A DNA stretch of 64,000 nucleotides from an uncultured Oscillibacter sp. (lineage in GTDB: Bacteria > Bacillota > Clostridia > Oscillospirales > Oscillospiraceae). A program made the position numbers and the translations under genes. The stretch covers positions 1 through 64,000 of the forward strand of contig NZ_CAJUBK010000005.1 in the NCBI RefSeq assembly GCF_910584465.1, written 5' to 3'. The notes beneath the pieces are model-generated. The model was not told the origin of the DNA. It did not search any database and saw only the letters and a list, made by a program, of their open reading frames with translations. Below are positions 14,796 to 23,376 of the stretch, piece by piece; positions within the stretch are counted from its first letter, which is position 1, and every line of letters begins with the position of its first letter.

Positions 14796-14930
14796 GACAA
14801 AATCTAAAGGGTGATTTGCAGTTCATACACCCTTTCGCGGAAGATGCCGGAAATATCAGGCGTTTTCCGACAAAACCCAGCAAATCCAAAAAGAACATGA
14901 AAAACGGTGTACAAAGTGCGGCATCCATAT
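14796..14930. other. Right end of the integrated element (attR region)
   Basis: Between the recombinase stop and about 14926 the sequence is element DNA. From about 14927 rightwards the complementary strand reads as a LysM-GH18 protein. The protein homology breaks right after the family sequence VDGVLLMTY, at TATGGATG on the minus strand. TnpX-type enzymes cross over at GA dinucleotides, and one lies within the break. The matching left end is outside the window. Confidence 0.6.
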
Positions 14931-15766
14931 GTCATCAACAACACCCCATCCACCGCCGCCGAGACGGCGGCGTAATCATGGCCCTCATACAGCAAGCCCC
15001 TCTGCCGGGTATCGGTCTTCGGCGCCAGCGCCGCCCAGAGGAACTTCCCCTGCGCCGCCAGCAGCTGCCGCAGGCGCCCCAAAAACGCGGCGTAGGCTTC
15101 CGCCAGCTGCCCCGGCAGATACTCGAAATCCACATCCAGCCCCGCGTACCCCTTCCGCAGCACCGTCTGCAGCACTTCCGCCGCCAGACGGCCCTGGGCC
15201 TCGTAGTCGGTCAGGATGAACGTCGCCCGGCCGGTGTCGAACTGCCCCGCCTCCGTCAGGGTGGACAGGTGCATCACCGGCCTCGTCCCCCGCTCCCAGG
15301 CCGCCTCCAGCATCGCTTCGTCGTCCAGCGGCAGCAGGCCGCCCTCCGCCGTGATGCCGTAGGTGAAGGGGGCCAGGGTGGAGAGATAGGGCAGCTGCTC
15401 CGCCAGCAGCTCCGGCGAGATGAAGGGATAGGCATAGCCGTTGAACACGCCCTCCCCCAGCTTCTCGTCGAAATAAGAGATCACCAGCGCCTGGCCCTCT
15501 TGGATGTCCTCCCCTCCCCCAAGCTCCCAATTGTTCCGCCACAGCTGCCGGACCGTGGTGCCGTGATCTTCCGCGATGGAGGTCAGCGTCTCCCCCGCCG
15601 TCACGGCATGGATCCCCCGGGGGAACCGCACCACCAGCGTCTGCCCCACCGCCAGCGCCAGATCTTCGGGCAGTCCGTTGTCCGACGCCAGGCGCCGGGG
15701 CGACACACCGTAGCCCGCCGCGATCGTATCCACCGTCTCTCCCGGGCCCACCACATGGATCGTCAT
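14804..15766 (-). pseudogene. LysM-GH18 spore peptidoglycan hydrolase, interrupted by the element
   Basis: The intact part (about 280 residues) has two LysM domains (residues 3-46 and 50-95: VVGPGETVDTIAAGYGVSPR and HAVTAGETLTSIAEDHG) and the first half of a GH18 glycosidase resembling YaaH/SleL, enzymes that digest spore cortex. The catalytic motif region is GYAGLDVDFEYLPG (DxDxE-type). After MTY the reading frame continues for 40 unrelated codons into the mobile element and stops at 14804. The family is normally over 400 residues, so about a third is missing. The start at 15766 (MTIHVV) has AGAGG 8 nt upstream. Confidence 0.85.
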
Positions 15767-15873
15767 CCGCATCACCTCTTTCACGGAACCCTATGTCCGC
15801 GCCTTTGTCCCCTATGCATACCCTCCGCCCCTGCCGCCATATACATGGACAAACGGACAAGGAGGCGCGCGTG

Positions 15874-17010
15874 ATGCCCAAAAAGAAGTGGACCCGATAC
15901 CTGACCCCCGGTCTGGTCTTCCAGTCCGTGCTGATCGGCGGCGGCTACGGCACCGGCGCGGAGATCGCCTGCTACTTCGGGCGTCACGGCCTCCTGGGCG
16001 GCCTGCTGGCGCTGGGAGGCACGGCGGCGGCCTGGGCGGTGCTGTGCTCCGTCACCTTCGAGTTCGCCCGGGTCTTCCGGACCTATGATTACGGCTCCAT
16101 GATGCGCCGGCTCCTGGGGCCCGCCGGGCGGCTTTACGACCTGTGCTTCTGCGCGATGCTCCTTTTGGTCCTGGGCGTGGTCAACGCCACCGCCGGGGCC
16201 ATGGTCCACGACCTCACCGGCGCGCCGCCCTGGGTGGGGGTCGCCCTCCTCTCCGGCGGCGTGGTCCTCCTGGTCCTCCGGGGCACCGAGGCCATCGTGA
16301 AGGCCCTGTCCCTCTGGGCTTACCTCCTCTACGCGGTCTACCTCCTCTTCCTGGCCTCCGTCTTCCTCCGCTTCGGGGACGCCATCATCGCCGAGCTGGC
16401 CCGGGCCGAGGCCGCTCCCGGCTGGCTGGCCAGCGGCCTCAAGTACGCCTGCTACAACCTCCTCTGCGTCTCCATGATCCTCTACACCCTCCGGGACCTC
16501 CGGTCCCGGAGGGAGGCCGTGGCCTGCGGCATCCTGGCGGGCCTCTTGGGCGCGGCCCCGGCGGCGGCGCTGCTGCTGGCCATGGGCTGCGGCCTCCCGG
16601 CGGCGCTGGCCTCCGAGACGCCGGTGACGGCCGTCTTCCAGCGGCTGGGACAGCCCTGGCTGTACATCCTCTTCGAGATCGTCCTCTTCGGCACGCTGGT
16701 CGAGACCGCCGCCGGCTTCATCAAGGCCCTGGAGGACCGGCTGGAACAGGCCCTCGCCCGGGCCCCGGGCCCATCCGCGGGCCCGGCCGCGCACCGCCCC
16801 GCCCGCCCGCGGCAGGCCCGGTCCTTCGAGCTGCTCCGCCCCCTCGTCACCGGGGCGGTCACCGCCCTGGGGATCTGCGTCTCCACCTTCGGCCTGACGG
16901 AGCTCATCGACAAGGGCTACGGCGCCATCTGCTATGGGGCGCTCTTCCTTTTCGCCCTGCCCATGCTGACCGTCGGGGCCCATAAGCTGAAGGAGGCCCG
17001 CCGCCGGTGA
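15874..17010 (+). CDS. YkvI-family (COG3949) membrane transporter
   Basis: A 378-residue polytopic protein with about ten hydrophobic spans, resembling YkvI/COG3949, distant relatives of APC-type transporters. The N-terminus has the family pattern GLVFQSVLIGGGYGTGAEIACYF, a glycine-rich first helix. A charged, proline-rich cytoplasmic loop (about residues 290-322) separates the last three helices. ATG 15874 is chosen with AAGGAGG 8 nt upstream. It is divergent from the interrupted GH18 gene. The substrate is unknown. Confidence 0.8.
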   Translation: MPKKKWTRYLTPGLVFQSVLIGGGYGTGAEIACYFGRHGLLGGLLALGGTAAAWAVLCSVTFEFARVFRTYDYGSMMRRLLGPAGRLYDLCFCAMLLLVLGVVNATAGAMVHDLTGAPPWVGVALLSGGVVLLVLRGTEAIVKALSLWAYLLYAVYLLFLASVFLRFGDAIIAELARAEAAPGWLASGLKYACYNLLCVSMILYTLRDLRSRREAVACGILAGLLGAAPAAALLLAMGCGLPAALASETPVTAVFQRLGQPWLYILFEIVLFGTLVETAAGFIKALEDRLEQALARAPGPSAGPAAHRPARPRQARSFELLRPLVTGAVTALGICVSTFGLTELIDKGYGAICYGALFLFALPMLTVGAHKLKEARRR

Positions 17011-17109
17011 GCGCCGCCGCCCGACGGTTTCGACGGCGTTCCGCCCCGCCCTTACAAGATCCATCCTGTTTTTTTGGAGGCCCCCCGCCGCATTCGCCGC
17101 GGAAAGACC

Positions 17110-17138
17110 TTGTAATCCGGAAGGTATCATGGTATACT
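17110..17138 (+). promoter_or_regulatory. Promoter of the bactofilin gene
   Basis: TTGTAA (17110-17115), 17 bp, TATACT (17133-17138), 31 nt before ATG 17170. Confidence 0.65.
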
Positions 17139-17169
17139 GATCTCAACATTCACGAACGAGGTGATCGTA

Positions 17170-17667
17170 ATGGCTTTTTTTGGAGGACAGCCGAAAACTC
17201 CCCCTGCTCCGGAACCGCAGACGGACATGGAACGGCGGGAAGGCGCTGACATCCCCGAACTGCCCGAGCCCCGCAGCAACACGGTGATCGCGAAGGACCT
17301 GATCGTCACCGGCAAGCTCAGCGGCGAAGGCGTCGTCCAGATCGAGGGCACGGTGGAGGGCGAGATCAACTTGAAGGGCTATGTCATCGTGACGCCCACC
17401 GGCAAGGTGAAGGGCCCCGTGGAGGCCGACGTGATCCGCATCGCCGGACAGGTGGAGGGCGACCTGGTCTCCCATGACCACGTCCAGCTGGAGCGCACCG
17501 GCACCGTCAACGGCGACGTGACCACCGTCTCCTTCGTCATCGAGAACGGCGGCCGCCTCAACGGCCGGACCACCATGCTCCCCGAGCAGGCTTCCACGCC
17601 GCGCGTGACGGGCCTGGAGCCGTCCAAGCCCTCTGCGGAGGACGGCGGGGAGGCGTCCGACGGCTGA
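17170..17667 (+). CDS. Bactofilin-family cytoskeletal protein
   Basis: A 165-residue polymer-forming cytoskeletal protein. The central region (about residues 35-135) is the right-handed beta-helix of bactofilins, seen as short repeats such as IEGTVEGEINLKGYVIVTPTG and IAGQVEGDLVSHDHV. Both ends are disordered and proline- or acid-rich, as usual. Bactofilins form filaments under the membrane and can scaffold cell-wall or spore enzymes. The start at 17170 has GAGGTG 6 nt before it. The gene stands alone, with a promoter before it and a terminator after it. Confidence 0.9.
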   Translation: MAFFGGQPKTPPAPEPQTDMERREGADIPELPEPRSNTVIAKDLIVTGKLSGEGVVQIEGTVEGEINLKGYVIVTPTGKVKGPVEADVIRIAGQVEGDLVSHDHVQLERTGTVNGDVTTVSFVIENGGRLNGRTTMLPEQASTPRVTGLEPSKPSAEDGGEASDG

Positions 17668-17711
17668 TGTCCGCGGGTACATAGCCGGGATAGACACGAT
17701 ACCACGACCGG

Positions 17712-17742
17712 GGCCGGGCTTCCATGCCCGGCCTCATGTTTT
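17712..17742 (+). terminator. Terminator of the bactofilin gene
   Basis: GGCCGGGC (17712-17719) pairs with GCCCGGCC (17726-17733), followed by TCATGTTTT. Confidence 0.65.
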
Positions 17743-17769
17743 CCCGGTTTTGGGGCAAACTTGGTGTGC

Positions 17770-17798
17770 TTGATTTGTTCATACTTTTCGAGTATGAT
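17770..17798 (+). promoter_or_regulatory. Promoter of the 596-residue membrane protein gene
   Basis: TTGATT (17770-17775), 17 bp, TATGAT (17793-17798), 35 nt before ATG 17834; GAAAGGAG serves as ribosome site. Confidence 0.6.
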
Positions 17799-17833
17799 AT
17801 TTCCAAAAGAGGAAAGAAAGGAGCCATCCCTAT

Positions 17834-19624
17834 ATGCCGTTTACATTCCAATTCGGCGGCTTCGACCCCGGCGCCTTTGGAGGCGGCTTCAACCCCGGGA
17901 GCTTCCAGGGCGGCGCGTCCGGGCCCAGCCCCCGCCCCCGCAGGGCCCGCAAGCCCCGCCGGGCCGTGGGCAATGCCTTCAGCCGCACGATCCTCAACCT
18001 GGCGGTGACCCTGGTCTTCGGTCTGGCCTATTTCTACTTGGAGCTCCCCGCCCTGAACTTCCACGCCGAGGAGTTCTACGTCTTCATCTTCCTCCTCTGC
18101 GCCGTCTACTGCGTCTGCGCCGTTTTCACCTCCGGCTTCCAGACGGACGGCGGCGTCAAGGGCTACTTCGGCTTCGTGCGCAAGCAGTGCGCCCTGCCCT
18201 TCCTGACGGCGGTCGTCCTGATCGCCGCCCTGGCGGTGGGGGCCATCTCCAGCTGGGTGGTCCTCCGGGCCGGGAGCTATTCCAAGCTCCTCTCCATCCA
18301 GCCCGGGGACTTCACCGCCGAGGTGGAGGAGATCAGCTATGACCAGATCCCCATGCTGGACGCGGACTCCGCCTCCCGCCTGGGCACCCGGAAGCTGGGC
18401 GAGCTGGCGGACATGGTGTCCCAGTTCGAGATCCTGCCCACCTATACCCAGATCAACTACCAGGGCCGCCCGGTCCGGGTGACCTCCCTGCGCTACGGGG
18501 ACCTCATCAAGTGGTTCACCAACCGGGGGGACGGCCTGCCCGCCTATATCATCATCGACATGGTCAGCCAGGAGGCGGAGGTCGTCCGCCTGCCGGAGGG
18601 CATGAAGTACACCGTGGCGGAGCACTTCGGGCGGAACCTTTACCGTCATCTGCGCTTCAACTATCCCACCATGATGTTCGACGAGCCGGTCTTCGAGATC
18701 GACGAGGAGGGCACGCCCTACTGGGTCTGTTCCCGGATCGTGCGGACCATCGGCCTGTTCGGCGGTGTGGACGTCAAGGGCGCGGTGCTGGTCAACGCCG
18801 TCACCGGCGAGAGCGAGTACCACGAGCAGGTCCCCAACTGGGTGGACCGGCTGTACTCCGCCGACATCATCATCCAGCAGTATGACTTCTACGGCATGTA
18901 CCACAACGGCTTCCTCAACTCCATGTTCGGGCAGAAGGACGTGACCGTCACCACGGAGGGCTACAACTATATCGCCCTGGAGGACGACGTCTATATGTAC
19001 ACCGGCGTCACCTCCGTCACCTCGGACGAGTCCAACATCGGCTTCATCCTCTCCAACCAGCGCACGAAGGAGACCCATTTCTACTCCATCGCCGGCGCCG
19101 AGGAGTATTCCGCCATGGCCTCCGCCCAGAGCCAGGTCCAGCAGATGAGCTACACGGCCACCTTCCCCCTGCTGCTGAACATCGCGGGCCAGCCCACGTA
19201 CTTCATGGCCCTCAAGGGCGCGGACGGCCTGGTGAAGATGTTCGCCATGGTCAACGTCCAGCAGTATGACGTGGTGTCCACCGGCTCGACGGTGGCCGAG
19301 TGCGAGGCCAGCTACCGCCAGACCCTGGCCCACCGGGGACTGATCGCCGCCGGAGAACAGGGCCCCGCCGCCGGAGAGCAGCAGGAGTCCGAGGGCATCG
19401 TGGCGGAGATCCGCAGCGCGGTCATCGGCGGCGACACCCACTACTATGTCCGCATGGAGGACAGCCTGGGCTACCTGGACTTCAACACGGCAGATGTGCC
19501 CCTGGCGGTGCTGCTGGACGTCCGGGACCATATCCGCTACACCTACGTGCTGGAGGGCGCGGAGTTCCCGTCCCACGGCATCGTCCCGGCCACCGGCTTC
19601 GAGCATATCGACTGGGACGATTGA
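17834..19624 (+). CDS. Uncharacterised 596-residue membrane-anchored protein
   Basis: The first 30 residues are rich in Phe and Gly (FGGFDPGAFGGGFNPG), followed by a basic stretch and three membrane spans (about 52-72, 82-102 and 122-147). The remaining 440 residues form a large extracytoplasmic part with no motif I recognise; alternating beta-like segments are frequent and a Gln-rich spot (EQGPAAGEQQESE, about 513-525) splits it. It has its own promoter and faces the convergent degV gene. I cannot assign a function; it may be a cell-surface protein typical of this family of bacteria. Confidence 0.75.
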   Translation: MPFTFQFGGFDPGAFGGGFNPGSFQGGASGPSPRPRRARKPRRAVGNAFSRTILNLAVTLVFGLAYFYLELPALNFHAEEFYVFIFLLCAVYCVCAVFTSGFQTDGGVKGYFGFVRKQCALPFLTAVVLIAALAVGAISSWVVLRAGSYSKLLSIQPGDFTAEVEEISYDQIPMLDADSASRLGTRKLGELADMVSQFEILPTYTQINYQGRPVRVTSLRYGDLIKWFTNRGDGLPAYIIIDMVSQEAEVVRLPEGMKYTVAEHFGRNLYRHLRFNYPTMMFDEPVFEIDEEGTPYWVCSRIVRTIGLFGGVDVKGAVLVNAVTGESEYHEQVPNWVDRLYSADIIIQQYDFYGMYHNGFLNSMFGQKDVTVTTEGYNYIALEDDVYMYTGVTSVTSDESNIGFILSNQRTKETHFYSIAGAEEYSAMASAQSQVQQMSYTATFPLLLNIAGQPTYFMALKGADGLVKMFAMVNVQQYDVVSTGSTVAECEASYRQTLAHRGLIAAGEQGPAAGEQQESEGIVAEIRSAVIGGDTHYYVRMEDSLGYLDFNTADVPLAVLLDVRDHIRYTYVLEGAEFPSHGIVPATGFEHIDWDD

Positions 19625-19628
19625 ACGG

Positions 19629-19740
19629 CGCAGGAGGCCCTTCCCGGGTCTCCCGCACACCCCCTCCCCTCCCGCCGGATCGAGTCTCCTCTTTTTCGAC
19701 AAGCTGAGGGGGCGGCGGGCCAAAAGGCCCGCCGCCCCTC
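19629..19740. repeat. Intergenic repeat copy a with hairpin
   Basis: Begins GCGCAGGAGGCCCTTCCCGG, continues with TCTCCCGCACAC, CCCGCCGGAT and TTTTTCGACAAGCTGAG, and ends with a locus-specific 13-bp hairpin (19709-19721/19726-19738, loop AAAA). It lies between the 596-residue protein gene and the 3' end of degV. Other copies are at 29005, 32130, 35168 and 52451. Confidence 0.7.
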
Positions 19741-19756
19741 TCTCATCCGTCCCTGT

Positions 19757-20596
19757 TCACTTCCGCAGCAGGACCAGCCCCAGCGTGTTCGGCCCGCAGT
19801 GGCAGAAGATCGTACAGCCCGCCTTGGCCTCCAGGATCTCGCCGAAGCGGCCGTCCTCCTCCAAGATCTCCCGGGCGATGCCCGCCAGCTCGTCCCCCGG
19901 ACAGGTATCCACCAGGAACGCCCGCCGGGTGTCCAGGTCCGTCCGGTCCCGGAGGCGCTCCCGGATGTATTCGGCCACGGCCTTGGTGATGTTCCCCCGG
20001 TACTTCTTGGTGACGGACATCCGTCCGTCGATGACCTCCACGCAGGGGTGGAGCTTCAGCAGGTTCGCCCCCAGGGCGGTGACGGCGGAACAGCGCCCGC
20101 CCTTTTTCATATAGTCCAGCCGGTCCAGGACGAAACTGGTCTCCAGCCGGGGGACCAGCTCCTCCAGCAGGGCCAGGATCTGCGTGACGGACTTCCCCTC
20201 CCGGGCGGCCTCCGCGGCGGCCAGGACCATCAGGCCCGTGCCCACGGTCAGGTTGCCGGAGTCCACCACGTAGACCTCCGGCACCTCCTCCGCCGCCAGC
20301 TTGGCGTTCTGGCAGCAGCAGGAGAACTCGCTGCCGATGTTGATGTGGATGACCGCGTCGAACGTCCCCATCAGCGTCCGGAAGGCGTCCTCGTAGTCCG
20401 CGGCGTTGACCGCGTTGGTGGTGGTGATCTCCCCGCCGGCGTCCACATGGGCGGCGATGTCCGCCGGCCGGATGTCCACGCCGTCGTGGTAGAGCTTCCC
20501 CGCCTTGACGATGCCCAGGGGGAAGACGCCGACGTCATATCGCTCCAGCAGCCGCTCCGGCAGGTCGCAGGTGCTGTCGGTGGTGATCTTGATCAT
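19757..20596 (-). CDS. DegV-family fatty-acid-binding protein
   Basis: A 279-residue DegV protein. The family binds a single fatty acid; FakB members deliver it to the kinase FakA for phospholipid synthesis. It starts with the signature KITTDSTCDLP, has the G(T)GxxV-type loops TTNAVNAADYEDAF and IGSEFSCCCQNAKLAA in the N-terminal lobe, and LDRLDYMKKGGRCSAVTALG in the C-terminal lobe. Length is normal. No fakA-like gene is nearby, so whether it is FakB is undecided. Confidence 0.9.
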   Translation of the reverse strand: MIKITTDSTCDLPERLLERYDVGVFPLGIVKAGKLYHDGVDIRPADIAAHVDAGGEITTTNAVNAADYEDAFRTLMGTFDAVIHINIGSEFSCCCQNAKLAAEEVPEVYVVDSGNLTVGTGLMVLAAAEAAREGKSVTQILALLEELVPRLETSFVLDRLDYMKKGGRCSAVTALGANLLKLHPCVEVIDGRMSVTKKYRGNITKAVAEYIRERLRDRTDLDTRRAFLVDTCPGDELAGIAREILEEDGRFGEILEAKAGCTIFCHCGPNTLGLVLLRK

Positions 20597-20894
20597 ATGG
20601 GGCTCCTTCCGGGCCCGCAGGCGGCCAGGCGCCCGGGACCATGTCTTGTTGGATCTCCGCCTCCAGGGGCGGGCATATCATGAGCGGAGCCATTGTATCA
20701 CAGATCTCCCTAAAAATCCATAGGGAGATCCGGCGGGATCGGGCGGAGGCCGCGTTTTGTCCCTCCCGCCTTTCGTGCCGTTTGCCGGAAGCCCTGGCGA
20801 TCTGGCGGATCGCAGGTCGAAATCGAAGACCGATCGTGATGGGATCGCTGCGGCAGATCCCGATGCGATCGATGACAGGAGGCAGGTATCCCTT
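20597..20894. other. GATC-rich intergenic region
   Basis: This spacer between divergent degV and the GyrI-like gene contains about ten GATC sites, several within GATCG or CGATC. An inverted repeat GATCTCCCT/AGGGAGATC is at about 20702-20729. ATTGTA near 20691 may be the minus-strand -10 (TACAAT) for degV. No ORF is convincing in it. Confidence 0.5.
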
Positions 20895-21371
20895 ATGGAA
20901 ATAAAGATCATAGATCTGCCAACGATCGCTGTCATCGGTAAAGAAGGTCTATGTACTGCAGGGAGGAATATCGTTCAACAGTTATGGCAAGAAGCTGATG
21001 CTCATTTTGATGAGGTGGCTGCTCTTGGGAAGAAAGCTCCAGATGGGACATATGCTGCATTTTGGGGGGCGATGAGTGATGAGAGCAGATCTTTTCGCCC
21101 ATGGACCCACCAGTTCACAAGAGGACTGTATCTTGCAGGTGTTGAAACTCATATCGATGCGGCCGCGCCTGAAGGATGGACCAAATGGGTCCTGTCGGCG
21201 CGAAAATATATCGTCGTGGATGTCGAGCCAGACCGATATATCGAAATATTCGACGAGGTGATACAGGATACCATCCCCGGGAAAGGGATGAAACTCGCAG
21301 GGGCGGTGTGCGATCATACCGAGCCTGCGACAGGGAAAAGCAGGCTGTTTTTCCCTGTCGAACCTTTGTAG
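20895..21371 (+). CDS. GyrI-like effector-binding domain protein
   Basis: A 158-residue stand-alone GyrI/AraC-type effector-binding domain. This fold binds small hydrophobic or drug-like ligands; some members act as toxin or drug sinks. The family pattern is at the start (IIDLPTIAVIGKEG) and near the end (YIEIFDEVIQDTIPGKG). No DNA-binding domain is attached. Codon use is clearly less GC-rich than in its neighbours, suggesting recent acquisition. The start at 20895 follows AGGAGGCAGG. Confidence 0.75.
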   Translation: MEIKIIDLPTIAVIGKEGLCTAGRNIVQQLWQEADAHFDEVAALGKKAPDGTYAAFWGAMSDESRSFRPWTHQFTRGLYLAGVETHIDAAAPEGWTKWVLSARKYIVVDVEPDRYIEIFDEVIQDTIPGKGMKLAGAVCDHTEPATGKSRLFFPVEPL

Positions 21372-21387
21372 GAGATCCCGGTCTATC

Positions 21388-21424
21388 GGGCCGTCCTCCA
21401 TGCCGGAGGGCGGCCCGTTTCGTC
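21388..21424 (+). terminator. Terminator after the GyrI-like gene
   Basis: CGGGCCGTCCTCC and GGAGGGCGGCCCG form a near-perfect stem with a 5-nt loop, followed by TTTCGTCATTTT. Confidence 0.65.
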
Positions 21425-21495
21425 ATTTTGTCGAAAGACCAGGAACTGGGACGTTCATCAACGCAAACCGTGAACGGGCCCGCGGCTTTGCGCCG

Positions 21496-21524
21496 TTGAC
21501 AAGCCGGGGGGCAGATGGTAAGAT
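21496..21524 (+). promoter_or_regulatory. Promoter of pyrG
   Basis: TTGACA (21496-21501), 17 bp, TAAGAT (21519-21524), 80 nt before ATG 21604. A small hairpin TCCGGCGG/CCGCCGGA lies in the leader near 21541-21561. The GGGC start typical of pyrG reiterative control is not evident. Confidence 0.7.
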
Positions 21525-21603
21525 GAACGAGTATATGCAGTCCGGCGGGCGGACCGCCGGATAGACTGAGGATGAGGAAGTACGATAAGATAAGGAGAGC
21601 GGT

Positions 21604-23208
21604 ATGGCAACCAAATATGTATTCGTCACCGGCGGTGTGGTCTCCGGCCTGGGCAAGGGCATCTGCGCGGCGTCCCTGGGGCGGCTCCTGAAGCAGCGGG
21701 GCGTCCGGGTGCGGAACCAGAAATTCGACCCCTATATCAACGTGGACCCCGGCACCATGAGCCCCTATCAGCACGGCGAGGTCTTCGTCACCGAGGACGG
21801 CGCCGAGACCGACCTGGATCTGGGCCACTACGAGCGCTTCGTGGACGAGGACCTCTCCGGCAACAGCTCCATCTCCTCCGGCAAGGTCTACTGGTCCGTG
21901 CTGAACCGGGAGCGCCGGGGGGACTACCTGGGCGCCACCGTCCAGATCATCCCCCACATCACCAACGAGATCAAAAGCCGCATCTACGCCATGGCCGGGG
22001 ACGACGTGGACGTGGTCATCTGCGAGATCGGCGGCACTGTGGGCGACATCGAGTCCCAGCCCTTCCTGGAAGCCATCCGCCAGGTCCGGGCCGAGCGCCC
22101 CCAGGGCGACGTGGTCTTCATCCACGTGCCCCTCATCGTCGAGGTCCCCGGCTCCGGCGAGCTGAAGTCCAAGCCCACCCAGCACTCCGTGAAGGAGCTC
22201 CTGGGCCTGGGCATCCAGCCGGACATCCTGGTCTGCCGCTGCGACACGCCCATCACCGCCGACATCCGGCGGAAGATCGCCCTCTTCTGCAACGTGGATC
22301 CCGACTGCGTCATCCAGAACGCCACCGCCGAGACCCTCTATGAGGTCCCCCTGCTCATGGCCAAGGAGGGCCTGGACGAGGTGGTCTGCCGGAAGCTGGG
22401 CCTGCTGACCCATCAGCCGGACCTGCGGGAGTGGACCGCCATGGTCCAGCGGGAGAAGCGGGCCAGCAAACACGTCCGCATCGCCCTGGTGGGCAAGTAC
22501 GTCCAGCTCCACGACGCCTACCTCTCCGTGGTGGAGTCCCTGAACCACGCGGGCACCGCCAACGACGTGGTCGTCGACATCCATTGGGTGAACTCCGAGA
22601 CCCTGACGGAGGCGAACATCGAAGAGGAGCTGGGCGGCTGCGCCGGCATCATCGTCCCCGGCGGCTTCGGCGACCGGGGCATCGAGGGCATGATCCGCGC
22701 CGTCCGCTACGCCCGGGAGGGGGGCGTCCCCTATTTCGGCATCTGCCTGGGGATGCAGATGGCCGTCATCGAGTTCGCCCGGGACGTGCTGGGCTATGCC
22801 GACGCCCACTCCTCCGAGTTCTCCGAGACCACCCAGCACCCGGTCATCGCCCTGATGCCCGACCAGGTGAACGTCACCGACAAGGGCGGCACCATGCGCC
22901 TGGGCCGCTATCCCTGCGAGCTGACGGAGGGCACCCGGAGCCGCGCCCTCTACGGCTCCGCCGAGGTCTCCGAGCGCCACCGCCACCGCTTCGAGTTCAA
23001 CAACGATTTCCGCGCCGAGATGGAGGCCCGGGGCCTGGTCCTGGCGGGCCTGTCCCCCAGCGGGCACCTGGTGGAGATCGTGGAGCTGCCGGACCACCCC
23101 TGGTTCGTGGGCGTGCAGTTCCATCCGGAGTTCAAGAGCCGCCCCGACCGGCCTCATCCGCTGTTTTATGGGTTCGTCAAGGCTTCGGCAGAGAAGGCGG
23201 AAGGATAG
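21604..23208 (+). CDS. pyrG: CTP synthase
   Basis: A 534-residue CTP synthase: UTP + ATP + glutamine to CTP, the last step of pyrimidine nucleotide synthesis. The synthetase domain begins [20 protein letters not shown] (P-loop). A linker at about residue 270 leads to the class I glutamine amidotransferase domain with the nucleophile in [10 protein letters not shown] and the histidine/glutamate of VQFHPEF. Length is normal and all active-site motifs are intact. A near-copy of its last 63 nt lies 170 bp downstream. It is transcribed alone from a strong promoter. Confidence 0.97.
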   Translation: MATKYVFVTGGVVSGLGKGICAASLGRLLKQRGVRVRNQKFDPYINVDPGTMSPYQHGEVFVTEDGAETDLDLGHYERFVDEDLSGNSSISSGKVYWSVLNRERRGDYLGATVQIIPHITNEIKSRIYAMAGDDVDVVICEIGGTVGDIESQPFLEAIRQVRAERPQGDVVFIHVPLIVEVPGSGELKSKPTQHSVKELLGLGIQPDILVCRCDTPITADIRRKIALFCNVDPDCVIQNATAETLYEVPLLMAKEGLDEVVCRKLGLLTHQPDLREWTAMVQREKRASKHVRIALVGKYVQLHDAYLSVVESLNHAGTANDVVVDIHWVNSETLTEANIEEELGGCAGIIVPGGFGDRGIEGMIRAVRYAREGGVPYFGICLGMQMAVIEFARDVLGYADAHSSEFSETTQHPVIALMPDQVNVTDKGGTMRLGRYPCELTEGTRSRALYGSAEVSERHRHRFEFNNDFRAEMEARGLVLAGLSPSGHLVEIVELPDHPWFVGVQFHPEFKSRPDRPHPLFYGFVKASAEKAEG

Positions 23209-23371
23209 GAGCACCGGCGGGGGCGGGGCAGCCCTCTGCCATCTTTGGCGGCTGCCCCGCAAGGGGCGAGCCAAAGGGCATCCCTCCCGGCGGGGCGGCA
23301 AAGCCGTCCCGCCCCGACCGGCCTCATCCGCTGTTCTACGGGTCCGTGAAAGCCTCGGCGGAGAAGGAGGA
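23139..23371 (+). repeat. Duplicated 3' end of pyrG
   Basis: The last coding part of pyrG (23139-23201) is repeated at 23309-23371. The copies differ at about nine positions, mostly silent third-codon changes (TTT/TTC, TAT/TAC, GTC/GTG, AAG/AAA, GCT/GCC). The second copy therefore looks like the tail of another pyrG allele rather than a fresh duplication. GC-rich inverted repeats (GGGGCAGCC.. GGCTGCCCC) fill the gap. Confidence 0.8.
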
Positions 23372-23376
23372 CCGAT

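Noticed and set aside
17558..19723. A 721-codon open frame on the minus strand
   Set aside because: It is antisense to the bactofilin end and the 596-residue protein; no ribosome site or domain supports it.
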